Shown here piece after piece: positions 23,779 through 32,632 of a stretch of 64,000 bases of DNA. Source of the DNA: Candidatus Gastranaerophilales bacterium (GTDB lineage: Bacteria > Cyanobacteriota > Vampirovibrionia > Gastranaerophilales > Gastranaerophilaceae); assembly GCA_910587375.1 (NCBI GenBank), contig CAJULR010000022.1, positions 62,001 to 126,000 of the forward strand, written 5' to 3'. How positions within the stretch are numbered: the first letter of the stretch is position 1; the number at the start of each line of letters is the position of its first letter. Under the pieces are notes generated by a model. That model worked only from the letters and a program-made list of their open reading frames with translations, was not told the origin of the DNA and ran no database searches. The translations under genes and the position numbers were made by a program.

Positions 23779-25950
23779 TTAATTATCTTTTTTATATTTT
23801 GTGTAGTAGTATGAAACAAACATTAAAATGACGCCTGTTACAAGAAATGCAAATATTTTATAAACAGGATCAACGTTTGCTATATCAAAAAGGAAGATTT
23901 TAAACAAGCCGAGGGCTATAATCCAAATGCCTGCAAGCTTACAGGTTTTAATGTTTGCAAAAATTCCGGGGAGAATTAAAAATGCTGCATAAACCATCCA
24001 AAATGAAGTTGTAATTATGCCTAAATCTCCGCCGTAATATAGATTTAAGATTTTGTAACTTTCAATGTTTAATAAAAGAAAACCAAGGAAAATTGCAATG
24101 TAGCCGTATATATCAAGTTTTTCTTTTTGTTTGTAAACAAGCGAAATTACAATTGTAAAAAGTATTAAACAAGTTCTTAAGTTTACAATCGGGAAATAAA
24201 GCATGTCAGACATAAAGAAAGATAATATGGCAACACTTCCTACTGAGATGTAATATACAATGCTTCCGATTGTATCTAAAAATTCCAAGGACAAAGTTTT
24301 TCCAAGGCGCTTAATTTGAGCGGAATAAAGAAAGCCTAAGATAATAAATGACATCCATTTTATAAAATCCGCAGCATTTGCTTTAAGTGCGCCTGAATAT
24401 TGGGTTTTTAGCATGTAGATATTAATTTCTGTCGAGATGAATAAATAACAGGCAGAAAGTGCAAAAATGTGAAGCGTGCTCGAAAAATCCTTGGGAAGTG
24501 TTTTGCAAAATTTTGCAACGCCGTATGAACAGGCAGCGGGAATTAAATAATATAAGATTCTTTCATTTAAAATACATCTGTAGTTTTGAATATCTTCGGT
24601 GAAAATTGCTTTTGCAGGGATTATCATTGAAAAAGCAGACATTATAAAGGCAAAGGTCCATTTTTGCAAGAATTTTTGTTTTTCTGAAAGAAATGAGAGT
24701 GTGGTTCCTGTTATTGCAAAAAGCAACATTTTATATATGCTGCACTCTAAAAACCAAATGGCTGCAAACATTGCAAAAACAAGGCCATGCTTGTATTGAA
24801 ATTCTACGTCTTTTGAATATTTTTTTGCAAAATATGAACATATACCGTAAACAAGCCCGATAAAAAGCGTTCCAAAGCACACATAAAGCTTTTCTGTTTC
24901 AAAATAATTTGAAATCAAAAAGGTCATTATGGCAAAGAAATTTACCCAGCAAATATAAGTTTTTTCTTTTGGCTGAAGTTTTATTAAAAGCATATCAAAG
25001 AAAAGATACATTGCCCAAAGGATAAAGGGAAATATTATAGTCGGCTTTTCACCTCCTATGCTCCATATGTGAACAAAAAGGCAGCTTATTAATATGTTTG
25101 CATAATTAAATGCTGTTTTATCAATATTTCTTGAAACGTAAACTATGGAAACAAGATTTACAAAAATTAAATATCCAAAAACAAAATTTACAGACAACGG
25201 TGTTCCGCCTGTCATAATGACGGGGTTTAGATATGCGCCTATAAGCCCTATTATAAAGGTTGAAATATTTTTATATTTTTGAGCGATAAGGTATGAGAAT
25301 ATTAAAAGTAATATGGCTACAATAGAGGCTGTGAAGTAATTCAACATTTGATAAAGCGAAAATGCGCAAAATGTCGTAACAAATAATACTCCAAAGCCCG
25401 TTCCCATAAGAGCTGCGGCATAATTTTTCATTTTTTCTTTATTGAACAAGAACATTGCCCCAAAAATCATTCCTGCGCCACAAACAAGGGCTGTTGAAAT
25501 TTTTAAAAGCGGGGTAAATTCAATATAACTTGATACAAATTTTAAAAATATTCCAAATGCAATAATTAAAACAACTGCGCCGATTTTATTAAAAATGTTT
25601 CCAAAAAATAAATTTTCAAAATCATTTTCTTGAGTGTCTTTAAAATCTTGAATTGCTGGCGTTTGTTCTTTGATTGATTCTTCGAATTCTTGTTCTATTT
25701 TGTTAAACAAAACATCATAATCTTCTTTTTGAGCAGAATTTTTGATGGCCTCATCAATTTTGATGGATTTTTCAAAATCATACAGTTCTTTTTTGGGCAA
25801 TATTGTTGTTTTTGCCGCAGGATATTCAGATTCAGATTGTTTGGATTTTAGTTGTTCAAGTTTTGATAATACCCGTGATTTAAAATCATAAAAAGAAACG
25901 GTTAAAATTACAAGCCAAATTGCAATTACACAAATAATAAATTCTATCAT
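23779..25950 (-). CDS. DUF2339 polytopic membrane protein
   Basis: A 723-residue protein. One N-terminal span is followed by a 90-residue acidic coiled-coil-like cytoplasmic segment and then by about twenty closely packed hydrophobic helices. The motif GTGFGVLFVTTF and the nearby AYLNPVIM are characteristic of DUF2339, a family of unknown function in the envelope of many Gram-negatives. ATG 25950 is preferred to a TTG two codons earlier. It is convergent with the SIS gene and about 90 bases downstream of the flagellar trio. No transport or enzymatic role can be assigned. Confidence 0.8.
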   Translation of the reverse strand: MIEFIICVIAIWLVILTVSFYDFKSRVLSKLEQLKSKQSESEYPAAKTTILPKKELYDFEKSIKIDEAIKNSAQKEDYDVLFNKIEQEFEESIKEQTPAIQDFKDTQENDFENLFFGNIFNKIGAVVLIIAFGIFLKFVSSYIEFTPLLKISTALVCGAGMIFGAMFLFNKEKMKNYAAALMGTGFGVLFVTTFCAFSLYQMLNYFTASIVAILLLIFSYLIAQKYKNISTFIIGLIGAYLNPVIMTGGTPLSVNFVFGYLIFVNLVSIVYVSRNIDKTAFNYANILISCLFVHIWSIGGEKPTIIFPFILWAMYLFFDMLLIKLQPKEKTYICWVNFFAIMTFLISNYFETEKLYVCFGTLFIGLVYGICSYFAKKYSKDVEFQYKHGLVFAMFAAIWFLECSIYKMLLFAITGTTLSFLSEKQKFLQKWTFAFIMSAFSMIIPAKAIFTEDIQNYRCILNERILYYLIPAACSYGVAKFCKTLPKDFSSTLHIFALSACYLFISTEINIYMLKTQYSGALKANAADFIKWMSFIILGFLYSAQIKRLGKTLSLEFLDTIGSIVYYISVGSVAILSFFMSDMLYFPIVNLRTCLILFTIVISLVYKQKEKLDIYGYIAIFLGFLLLNIESYKILNLYYGGDLGIITTSFWMVYAAFLILPGIFANIKTCKLAGIWIIALGLFKIFLFDIANVDPVYKIFAFLVTGVILMFVSYYYTKYKKDN

Positions 25951-26038
25951 GGCCAAATTCTACCATATTTTTAATATGGAGATTTAATTGTGAATAATTG
26001 CAACAGAATATTTATTCTCCTAAGGCTTAGCTTATGCT

Positions 26039-26872
26039 TTAGCTCATTAAGGAGATTGCGTTTTGGAGGAGTTCTTTATAGCTTGAAATTAATTTGTTTG
26101 AAAGCTCAAGCTGCATTTTTGCCTGTTGGTAATATGAAATATTTCCCTTAAAATCTACGTTTGATAATTCTACAAGGCCGCTTCTGATTTCGCCTCTGCC
26201 CATAACGGGTTTGCCGGATTCTGCGGTTTCAACAAATTGGCCGGATTTATATTCAAAAAGGCCTTCGGGGTTGTGGAAATTCATAACGGAAAGTTTGTAT
26301 AAAGGCGTACAATCCTTGCCGCTGTTTGCTTTTCCGTATAATATACCATCTTCTTTTATTTCATATTCATCATATTTTCCAAGGAATTTTCCGTTATCAG
26401 GGTCAATCCAAAGCTTGATTTCGGTTGTGGGGATTGAAAGCGCGCCACCTTCTGCTAAGGATTTATCAAAATCCTCCTGGCTTAAGGATTTTGTTCCGCT
26501 TACGATTTCGCCCTTGTCGTTCATAATATAACCCTGAACTTTAGAGCCGTCAGCCGCTTTGTATACGCCTTCGGAGTCAAATTTAAATTCGCCAAGGCGT
26601 GTGTATGCAAGCTTTCCTTCGTCATTTCTTATAACAAAATAGCCCGTGCCTTCTAAAAACACGTTTTCATCAGAGGTTCCGGGGATTGCCTTACCTTGTG
26701 TGGTTTTTTTCATATAGCAATCACTGTATGTAGAATCCAGGAAAGTCTTAAAAGTAATTTTATTTTCCCGATATCCGGGTGTATACATATTCACCATATT
26801 TTCGGCAACGGCGTCCATCCAATTTTTGGTTGCTTTTTGGGTGTTCAGTGCATTAACATAAGAATCATTCAT
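26039..26872 (-). CDS. Flagellar hook/basal-body rod protein (FlgE/FlgG family)
   Basis: A 277-residue axial protein. The N-terminal rod region (residues 1-45: NALNTQKATKNWMDAVAENMVNMYTPGY) and the C-terminal region (VELSNVDFKGNISYYQQAKMQ.. LISSYKELLQNAISLM) are the two amphipathic helices that flank all FlgB/C/E/F/G proteins. The middle has GTGYFVIRNDEGKLAYTRLGEFKFD, the hook-protein beta domain. At 277 residues it is close to FlgG/FlgF in size and much shorter than typical FlgE. Its start overlaps the FliK-like stop by one base (TAATG), so it is coupled to the FliJ-FliK genes. Confidence 0.82.
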   Translation of the reverse strand: MNDSYVNALNTQKATKNWMDAVAENMVNMYTPGYRENKITFKTFLDSTYSDCYMKKTTQGKAIPGTSDENVFLEGTGYFVIRNDEGKLAYTRLGEFKFDSEGVYKAADGSKVQGYIMNDKGEIVSGTKSLSQEDFDKSLAEGGALSIPTTEIKLWIDPDNGKFLGKYDEYEIKEDGILYGKANSGKDCTPLYKLSVMNFHNPEGLFEYKSGQFVETAESGKPVMGRGEIRSGLVELSNVDFKGNISYYQQAKMQLELSNKLISSYKELLQNAISLMS

Positions 26873-27540
26873 TATTTTTTCTCCTTGTTTTGCTGCCCTT
26901 TGCCTTGCTGTTGCTGTTTATAGCTTAAATTTGCATAGGGAATGTTTTGTTCGTCAAATCTTTGTTTTAAATATGGAATATTGTTTCTTAAATATTCTTC
27001 AACTGCTTTGTCGCCGGGGATGAATTGCGCATTGATTTTTCCGTCTGTGAGCTTTAAAATTACCGTTACATTGTTGTCAAAATCAAGCCTTACGGCGCTT
27101 TTTGTGTCTTTTGCTTTTAAAAGAAGGTCTGATAGGGTTTTTGAAACTTCAATGCTTTTATAATTCACCGTATCTGTTATGCTTCCATCACTTGAAACGG
27201 CATAGTTTGTGTATCCTGCTTCATTCAGTGTGTTCAGAAAAAAAAGCGCGTCGCATTTTTCAATCTTTAAAGTATCAAGGTTAATGGAGGCCCCAATATC
27301 CATATCATCCAAAATATCTTGAATATTGTCGCCAGAAAGCGTTTCAGGGTTAAGTCCGCCCTTTAAGAATTCTTCAAGCTCTGCCTTAAAAGACGGCGCT
27401 GCAGAGTTTCCTGCCGCCATTTCCATTTCTGTTTGGTTTTCAGAATAATTTACAGCACTTTTAATTGCGCCTTTAAGGGAATTTCCTTTGGCATTGTTCA
27501 AGTTTTCATTAAAAGATTTTGCTTGGGTTTCTATGTTCAT
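26872..27540 (-). CDS. fliK: FliK-like flagellar hook-length control protein
   Basis: A 222-residue protein. The N-terminal 120 residues are hydrophilic and variable. The C-terminal part (about 145-205) follows the FliK_C pattern: AVRLDFDNNVTVILKLTDGKINAQF then AVEEYLRNNIPYLKQRFDEQNI. A Gln/Lys tail ends it. FliK measures hook length and switches the flagellar export apparatus to filament substrates. It is short for the family, which usually exceeds 350 residues. It sits between FliJ-like and hook-like genes in one run, which supports the call. Confidence 0.75.
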   Translation of the reverse strand: MNIETQAKSFNENLNNAKGNSLKGAIKSAVNYSENQTEMEMAAGNSAAPSFKAELEEFLKGGLNPETLSGDNIQDILDDMDIGASINLDTLKIEKCDALFFLNTLNEAGYTNYAVSSDGSITDTVNYKSIEVSKTLSDLLLKAKDTKSAVRLDFDNNVTVILKLTDGKINAQFIPGDKAVEEYLRNNIPYLKQRFDEQNIPYANLSYKQQQQGKGQQNKEKK

Positions 27541-27560
27541 TTTTTATTTAACCTTGGGCT

Positions 27561-28046
27561 TTAGTGCTTATGTTTATGTTGTTCAAGAAGTTCTTCAAGC
27601 TCTTCTTCATAGGCATTTTCGCGGGATTTCATAAAGTGTTTTTGAGAACCTATTTCATTTAGCGTCTTAAGTTCACGCATTTTTTCTTCGTATAAGTACT
27701 CTTCTTTTTTGTGTTCTTTGTGCTTTTCTAAAACGTCGACTTCCCTTTCCCTTTGGTGAAGAATTTCTTCTTCCTTCTTTAGGATTTCAAGAGCTTTTTG
27801 CCTTTCGGCTTCAAGCTTTTCTCCTTCTTCATAAAGGTGTTTTAGAAACTTATCAAATCCATCATACATCCTGGGGTCGGATTTTCGCATGTTTATTCTT
27901 GTGTCTTGAATATTTTTATTATTTTCATCAATCAGCTTTTCAATCCTAAAGACTTCTTCCTGACATTTTTGAACAACAGCAAGCTGCTCCTCTTTTTTTC
28001 TAATCCTTATTTCTAAGAATTTTTGAAGTCTGTAGTTAAAAGGCAT
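27561..28046 (-). CDS. fliJ: FliJ-like flagellar export coiled-coil protein
   Basis: A 161-residue, almost wholly helical coiled coil beginning MPFNYRLQKFLEIRIRKKEEQ, the usual FliJ opening, with long heptad stretches rich in Glu, Lys and Leu. FliJ works in the flagellar export ATPase stalk with FliI, escorting substrates. No fliI is adjacent here; the upstream neighbour is an AlgJ-like gene 118 bases away. The C-terminal His/Lys cluster (EQHKHKH) is noticeable. Flagellar assignment rests on the pattern plus the two downstream genes. Confidence 0.75.
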   Translation of the reverse strand: MPFNYRLQKFLEIRIRKKEEQLAVVQKCQEEVFRIEKLIDENNKNIQDTRINMRKSDPRMYDGFDKFLKHLYEEGEKLEAERQKALEILKKEEEILHQREREVDVLEKHKEHKKEEYLYEEKMRELKTLNEIGSQKHFMKSRENAYEEELEELLEQHKHKH

Positions 28047-28164
28047 AATTTAATGTTTCAAGATACATTACCACACAATATTATACGGCTTTTCACACCC
28101 TTTATTTAACGAAAGTTTTGAAAAAGTCAAAAAAATCCACCTTTTATATTAGTCTTGTCTATTT

Positions 28165-29238
28165 TTATTTATCTGAAATTTCAAGCTGCCTTATGTTTCT
28201 TTGGACAATTTCAAAAATGACAACATCGGGTTTAAAATCTTTTACGGCGTTAAAATCAATAGTGTTTGAATTTATATATTTAACATATTTAAATGTACAT
28301 CTTAAGTAAGGGTCTAAATGTTCATAAAAAGAATCTCCAAAAGCAAGCACTCTAAGGTTTGAGCGGTTTTCATCTAAAGGACAGATGTATTTAAAGCTTT
28401 TTTCCGTGTTTTTAGCCCCGATATTTACCATATTTAATAAATCCGGCCTGTCGTAAATATATTCTTCTTTTTTAAAATCTTTAATATCTAAAGGTTTTAA
28501 AGCAATGTCCTTAAAATCTTTTTGAATTGTGTTTATTAATTCAACGTAGCCAAAATATGCCCCTAAATATGTCCAATGTGTGTCTGTTGTGTAATATATG
28601 GGCCCTTTTTCTTTGTTTTGAATAAGAATATTTTTTGGATAGATTATATTTAAGCTAGAAGCTGTGCTTTCCTTGGCGCTTTTAGTGCTTTTTGTGTTTG
28701 CAGCCAAAAGACTTGTTATTCTTGAATTTTGAATGTTTTCCTTTTGCAGGATGATATCAGGCAAAAATTCAGAATAAACAACTGTTTTATCCGGCGGAAT
28801 TAATATATAAAACTTTGCAGGGCGAAGCTTTTCTGCCCGAAGCTTATTATTTTTTATAATTTTTTCAATTTTTTCTTTTGTAAAAGGCACTCTGCCTTCA
28901 AAATCTTCTGTTTCATTTCCAAGCTTATAAAAAAGCCAGCCTTCTTTTCCCCTTAAAACCTTTATATCTACGCTTCTTGGGTAGGTTTTAAAAAGCTTCA
29001 TCTTTAAATTTGTGGCAAAGCGCATAAAAGAATATCTAAACCCAAAATTGTCTTCAAAATATTTTAAAATCCCGTCTGTAAATTGCTCTGCAGTTTTGAA
29101 TTTTGGAAACTCTGCCATATTCCTTTTTTCTGTGTTTTCAAGCCCGTCTTGGATGTTAAAAACAAGCCCAAAAAGCGGGATATAGATAAAAATTAGAAAA
29201 AATATAATTAAAAAATTTAAATTTTTCAAATTCTTCAA
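28165..29238 (-). CDS. AlgJ/AlgX-like SGNH O-acetyltransferase
   Basis: A 357-residue protein with one N-terminal membrane anchor (residues 8-28) and a periplasmic SGNH/DHHW-type domain. Visible: LRGKEGWLFY near 90, the TDTHWTYLGA motif near 217 (catalytic Asp-His pair) and FGDSFYEH near 305 (nucleophile Ser). Such proteins transfer acetyl groups to an extracellular polysaccharide or peptidoglycan, using acetate brought across by an AlgI-type MBOAT protein. The MBOAT gene lies immediately upstream (21 bases), so the pair is complete. The polymer target is unknown. Confidence 0.82.
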   Translation of the reverse strand: MKNLKNLNFLIIFFLIFIYIPLFGLVFNIQDGLENTEKRNMAEFPKFKTAEQFTDGILKYFEDNFGFRYSFMRFATNLKMKLFKTYPRSVDIKVLRGKEGWLFYKLGNETEDFEGRVPFTKEKIEKIIKNNKLRAEKLRPAKFYILIPPDKTVVYSEFLPDIILQKENIQNSRITSLLAANTKSTKSAKESTASSLNIIYPKNILIQNKEKGPIYYTTDTHWTYLGAYFGYVELINTIQKDFKDIALKPLDIKDFKKEEYIYDRPDLLNMVNIGAKNTEKSFKYICPLDENRSNLRVLAFGDSFYEHLDPYLRCTFKYVKYINSNTIDFNAVKDFKPDVVIFEIVQRNIRQLEISDK

Positions 29239-29259
29239 GCTGTTTCTCCCTTAAACCCC

Positions 29260-30636
29260 TTAAAACCTAAAATATATAAACGGTTGATAAGTATTAACTG
29301 CAATATAGGCCGATGAAATAACTAAAAGCACACAATAAACCGTGTTTTGAATAAATAAAGGTATATATTTTTCAACTTTTTTAACAAGTGGAATAGAGAA
29401 CAAAAATGCAATTATCAGGGTAAATATTAATTCGTTGTTTAGATAATAAATGGCCCCGGCTGAATTTGCAAAATCAAAGCTATAAATGGTTTTTAAAAAT
29501 GAAAGTGCAAAATTCAGGTTTTCACTTCTAAATATTATCCAGCCCGTAACAACAGCAAAGAGAAAATATATATGCCCAAATGGTTTTGGCAATTTTTCAA
29601 TATGGAGAAATCTTTCAAGCACAATGAGGGCGCCGTTTAAAAGCCCCCAAGCAATAAAATTCCAGCTTGCCCCGTGCCAAAGGCCTGTAAGCGCAAAGAC
29701 AATCATAATGTTTATTGCCGTGCGAACTTCTCCCTTTCTGTTTCCGCCAAGCGGGATATAAAGATAATCGCGAAACCACAAAGATAGTGTCATATGCCAT
29801 CTTCTCCAAAATTCTTTTATGGAGGCTGAAATGTATGGAAAATTAAAGTTTTCAGGGAATTTAAACCCAAATATTCTTCCAAGGCCGATTGCCATATCCG
29901 AATATCCTGAAAAATCGAAAAATATTTGAAAAGTATAACAAATTGCTCCCAAAATGCAGACAGAAGTTGAAAGTTCAGAAATGTTCAGGGCAAAAATGGC
30001 GTCTACAGTATAACTTAGCGTATCTGCAATAATAACCTTTTTTGCAAGGCCTGAAATGAAGCGCTTTATGCCAAGTTCAAAATCTTCTTTTGTAACTGTG
30101 CGGTTAAAGATTTTATCCTGAATTTCTTTATATCTTACAATGGGGCCTGCAACAAGCTGTGGGAAAGAAGAAAGGTAAAGAGTAAAACCTTCAAGGTTTG
30201 CGGGCTGAATTTCTTTTCTTTTGATGTCAATTAAGTATGAAACGGCTTGGAATGTGAAAAATGAAATGCCGACAGGAAGGTGGATTTCACAGTTTTGAAT
30301 TAATGGGAAAATTTGAAGTGCGTTTATTTGGTCTATAAAGAAATTTAAATATTTAAAAATTACTAATAACAGGATGTTTACTGCAATTCCAAAGATTAAG
30401 GCACCGTTTTTGCCGCCCTTACCTTCTTTGCTGCTTTTTTCAATCTTTTTTCCTATAAAAAAGTTAAAAACGCAAGAAAACAAAAGTAAAAGCGTAAATG
30501 CTTTTTCGCCCAAAAAATAAAAAATGAAACTGAATAATATTAATATAGTGTTTCTGAATTTTTTTGGGACAAGAAAATATATAGGTAAAATTACGGGCAA
30601 AAACAAAAACAAAAAGTTTATGCTTGAAAAATTCAT
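29260..30636 (-). CDS. MBOAT family O-acetyltransferase (AlgI/PatA-like)
   Basis: A 458-residue membrane protein with about eleven spans. Family motifs: LPVGISFFTFQAVSYLID near residue 120, FPQLVAGPIVRY near 158, FFDFSGYSDMAIGLGRIFG near 240, the EFWRRWHMTLSLWFRDYLYIPLGG run, and the catalytic His in TGLWHGASWNF near 318. It moves acetyl groups through the membrane for O-acetylation by the AlgJ-like partner encoded next. It is preceded by a strong terminator at 30657-30695, so it starts a new minus-strand unit. Confidence 0.9.
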   Translation of the reverse strand: MNFSSINFLFLFLPVILPIYFLVPKKFRNTILILFSFIFYFLGEKAFTLLLLFSCVFNFFIGKKIEKSSKEGKGGKNGALIFGIAVNILLLVIFKYLNFFIDQINALQIFPLIQNCEIHLPVGISFFTFQAVSYLIDIKRKEIQPANLEGFTLYLSSFPQLVAGPIVRYKEIQDKIFNRTVTKEDFELGIKRFISGLAKKVIIADTLSYTVDAIFALNISELSTSVCILGAICYTFQIFFDFSGYSDMAIGLGRIFGFKFPENFNFPYISASIKEFWRRWHMTLSLWFRDYLYIPLGGNRKGEVRTAINIMIVFALTGLWHGASWNFIAWGLLNGALIVLERFLHIEKLPKPFGHIYFLFAVVTGWIIFRSENLNFALSFLKTIYSFDFANSAGAIYYLNNELIFTLIIAFLFSIPLVKKVEKYIPLFIQNTVYCVLLVISSAYIAVNTYQPFIYFRF

Positions 30637-30656
30637 TTTTCTAAAACCCGCTCCTT

Positions 30657-30695
30657 AAAATTACTCTTAAGACTTCCTTTTTTAAGAGTAATTTT
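30657..30695. terminator. Long perfect inverted-repeat terminator
   Basis: AAAATTACTCTTAA at 30657-30670 pairs with TTAAGAGTAATTTT at 30682-30695 (14 bp). It ends the minus-strand transcript of the 30721 gene before the MBOAT gene. Confidence 0.8.
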
Positions 30696-30720
30696 AGCAT
30701 AAACGTTTTTCAAGTTGTTG

Positions 30721-31200
30721 TTATATTGCGTTAAATTTTCTGCGGTCAAGATATCTGCGCCAGTTTTCTTCAAAATTTTGAATAAAATCGTGCGCTTCTA
30801 AAACCTCATCGTAGGTAATTTTTCCAAGGTTTTTTTCTTGAATATGCCCTTTGGCGCTAATTTTTCCAAGGTTTCCCATTGAATATTGCTCTTCAAAACA
30901 GTAATCTTCATCTTTGATATTATTGGCCATCTCTTCACTGAAAGCAGTGTCTGCGCCTGGAAACTCTTCTTCTGTTTCTTCGAAATTGTCTTCCCCGCCA
31001 TAGCTTTGTGCAAACATCGGGAATGTTAAATCCATAAAGGCAAGGGCATATTTTTTCCCGCAGCCCTTACAGGTCACTTTGACAATCACTGTGTCGTTTC
31101 CTGTCACTAAAAGTTTTGCGTCGTCTGCGTCAAAATTACATCCGCACTGTGCGCAAAAAAGGAAAGGCAAAACTTTTTCTATATTGAATTCTTCTGACAT
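30721..31200 (-). CDS. Zinc-ribbon-like acidic protein
   Basis: A 159-residue soluble protein. CAQCGC near residue 16 and CKGCGK near 44 form a zinc-ribbon pair. Residues 68-100 are strongly acidic (Glu/Asp-rich), and the C-terminal 35 residues form an amphipathic helix (DEVLEAHDFIQNFEENWRR). I do not recognise the family. It stands alone, flanked by a strong terminator and a 166-base AT-rich gap. Nucleic-acid or protein binding is possible but not shown. Confidence 0.65.
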   Translation of the reverse strand: MSEEFNIEKVLPFLFCAQCGCNFDADDAKLLVTGNDTVIVKVTCKGCGKKYALAFMDLTFPMFAQSYGGEDNFEETEEEFPGADTAFSEEMANNIKDEDYCFEEQYSMGNLGKISAKGHIQEKNLGKITYDEVLEAHDFIQNFEENWRRYLDRRKFNAI

Positions 31201-31366
31201 TTAAATTCTCCGCATTTTGTGACACGTGGCTTTTAACTGCCACTTAGTGTTATTTTGTTAATTTTTATTAAATTTTGTGCTGAATTAATAAAGTTTAATT
31301 TTTAAATACCGACTGCATATATATAAAGATTAAGGAAGTTTATTTAAAAGAAACGAGGTAAAAAGA

Positions 31367-31522
31367 ATGTTTGAAATTCTTAGTTTAGTTGTTTTTGCGG
31401 GTGTTTTCTGCCTGTTTATGATAGTTGTTCCTGCGGCTGTTGAAAAATGTACATCCGAAGAATTTAAAAAATCTTATATGGAACACCTTTCAAAGGCATA
31501 CTTACATTCTTACGGGAAATAA
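31367..31522 (+). CDS. Small single-span membrane protein (51 residues)
   Basis: A short gene with a GAGGT ribosome-binding site seven bases before ATG 31367. The product has one hydrophobic segment (residues 4-27, LSLVVFAGVFCLFMIVVPAA) and a short cytoplasmic-type tail ending with a helix rich in Ser, Lys and Tyr. No family is recognised. It stands in a 430-base gap between a minus-strand zinc-ribbon gene and a plus-strand exported protein gene. Confidence 0.55.
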   Translation: MFEILSLVVFAGVFCLFMIVVPAAVEKCTSEEFKKSYMEHLSKAYLHSYGK

Positions 31523-31632
31523 TAAGGGAATTAGTAACCTTTTAAACACTCCTTTTTGCTGAAATTTTTACCATCAGTTTGTAAAATTCCACAAAGCTTT
31601 GAATTTTTAACACAATGGTTTAAAATTTTGGT

Positions 31633-32229
31633 ATGAAAAGATTTATCCTTTTTTTAATTTCATCACTTTTTTTCTTCAGCACAATGTTGTTGCCCACAGC
31701 ATTTGCTTATGAGGAAGAATTATTCGGTGATGAAATTTTTATTGAAAGTGAAAGTTTAAAATTAAACCTGGATAAATCCCTTCCAAAGGCTTACAGGGAA
31801 ACATATATTGCCCCTGAAACAGGCCTTGAGATTAAAAAAGCGGGTATTTCAATTTTTTCAAATTCAAACAAAGACCTTGATGATTATATGACAGAATATT
31901 ATAAATCCACAACAGGGGCCACTTTAAACCCGGAAGGAAGACTTTCTTTAACAGGCGGCATGGAAGTTAAATATCAAAACCCGGACGCCAGCATAAATTC
32001 AAAAAAGTTATATTTAACGCCAAGTTTGAAGCTGACGGATGAAATTTTTGTTACTTTTGCAAACAAATTTAATCAGGATTCTAAAATTTATGAAAACGAG
32101 GTGGGACTTAAGTATACACCAAAGTTTTTTAAATCCGGAAATTTTGGAATAACGGCAGGAACGGTTTTTGATGATGAGGCTATAAAATCTCAAAATTTAA
32201 AGTTTTCAACGGATTTGTTTTTGTTTTAA
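31633..32229 (+). CDS. Exported probable outer-membrane beta protein
   Basis: A 198-residue protein with a clear signal peptide (residues 1-25, KRFILFLISSLFFFSTMLL, cleaved after AFA). The mature part alternates polar and hydrophobic residues in strands (LSLTGGMEVKYQN, KKLYLTPSLKLT, IFVTFANKF, YENEVGLKYTP, NFGITAGTVF) and ends with a terminal Phe (FSTDLFLF), the usual outer-membrane beta-barrel C-terminal signal. It could be a small barrel or a barrel fragment. No close family is recognised. Its neighbours are a small membrane protein and a minus-strand XRE regulator. Confidence 0.65.
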   Translation: MKRFILFLISSLFFFSTMLLPTAFAYEEELFGDEIFIESESLKLNLDKSLPKAYRETYIAPETGLEIKKAGISIFSNSNKDLDDYMTEYYKSTTGATLNPEGRLSLTGGMEVKYQNPDASINSKKLYLTPSLKLTDEIFVTFANKFNQDSKIYENEVGLKYTPKFFKSGNFGITAGTVFDDEAIKSQNLKFSTDLFLF

Positions 32230-32259
32230 TTAGTTGTATGGTTGCTAAACTAAAGTTTT

Positions 32260-32511
32260 TTAAAACGGCTCAGAATATTGAAATTCAAAATCTTCCAATA
32301 ATTCTGCCGGGGTGATGTTTAGCGCATTTGCGATTTTTATAAGTGTTGTGAATTTTAAATCTACAAGCCCGTTTTCAACGCGGCTTAATGTTGCAGAGGT
32401 TATAAGACATTCCTTAAAGGCAAAGTTATTCAAAGATTTATCTTTTTGAATTCGGAGCTTTTTAATCCTTTTGCCTATAAGTTTCAGTAGTTTTTTATCT
32501 TGCTGTTGCAT
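32260..32511 (-). CDS. XRE-family regulator divergent from prepilin 2
   Basis: An 83-residue Cro/C1-type helix-turn-helix protein: IGKRIKKLRIQKDKSLNNFA, then the recognition segment SATLSRVENGLVDLKFTTL and IANALNITPAEL. ATG 32511 has no ribosome-binding site; TAGAAT at 32519-32524 lies seven bases upstream, so its mRNA is probably leaderless. It is divergent from prepilin gene 2 over 121 bases containing TTACACACGTGTAA. It probably controls that prepilin and itself. Confidence 0.85.
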   Translation of the reverse strand: MQQQDKKLLKLIGKRIKKLRIQKDKSLNNFAFKECLITSATLSRVENGLVDLKFTTLIKIANALNITPAELLEDFEFQYSEPF

Positions 32512-32546
32512 ACATGTAATTCTAGTGCTATCATAATATTATTCCA

Positions 32547-32560
32547 TTACACACGTGTAA
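32547..32560. promoter_or_regulatory. Palindrome between prepilin 2 and its XRE regulator
   Basis: TTACAC-AC-GTGTAA is an inverted repeat with 6-bp arms in the divergent promoter region, about 23 bases upstream of the regulator's -10 box. It is a candidate operator. Confidence 0.5.
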
Positions 32561-32632
32561 CGCCACATGGCTAGTATTCAATAAACGTGCATATTTTGGC
32601 TTGATTAGAAATAATGTTAAGGAGAATTATAA

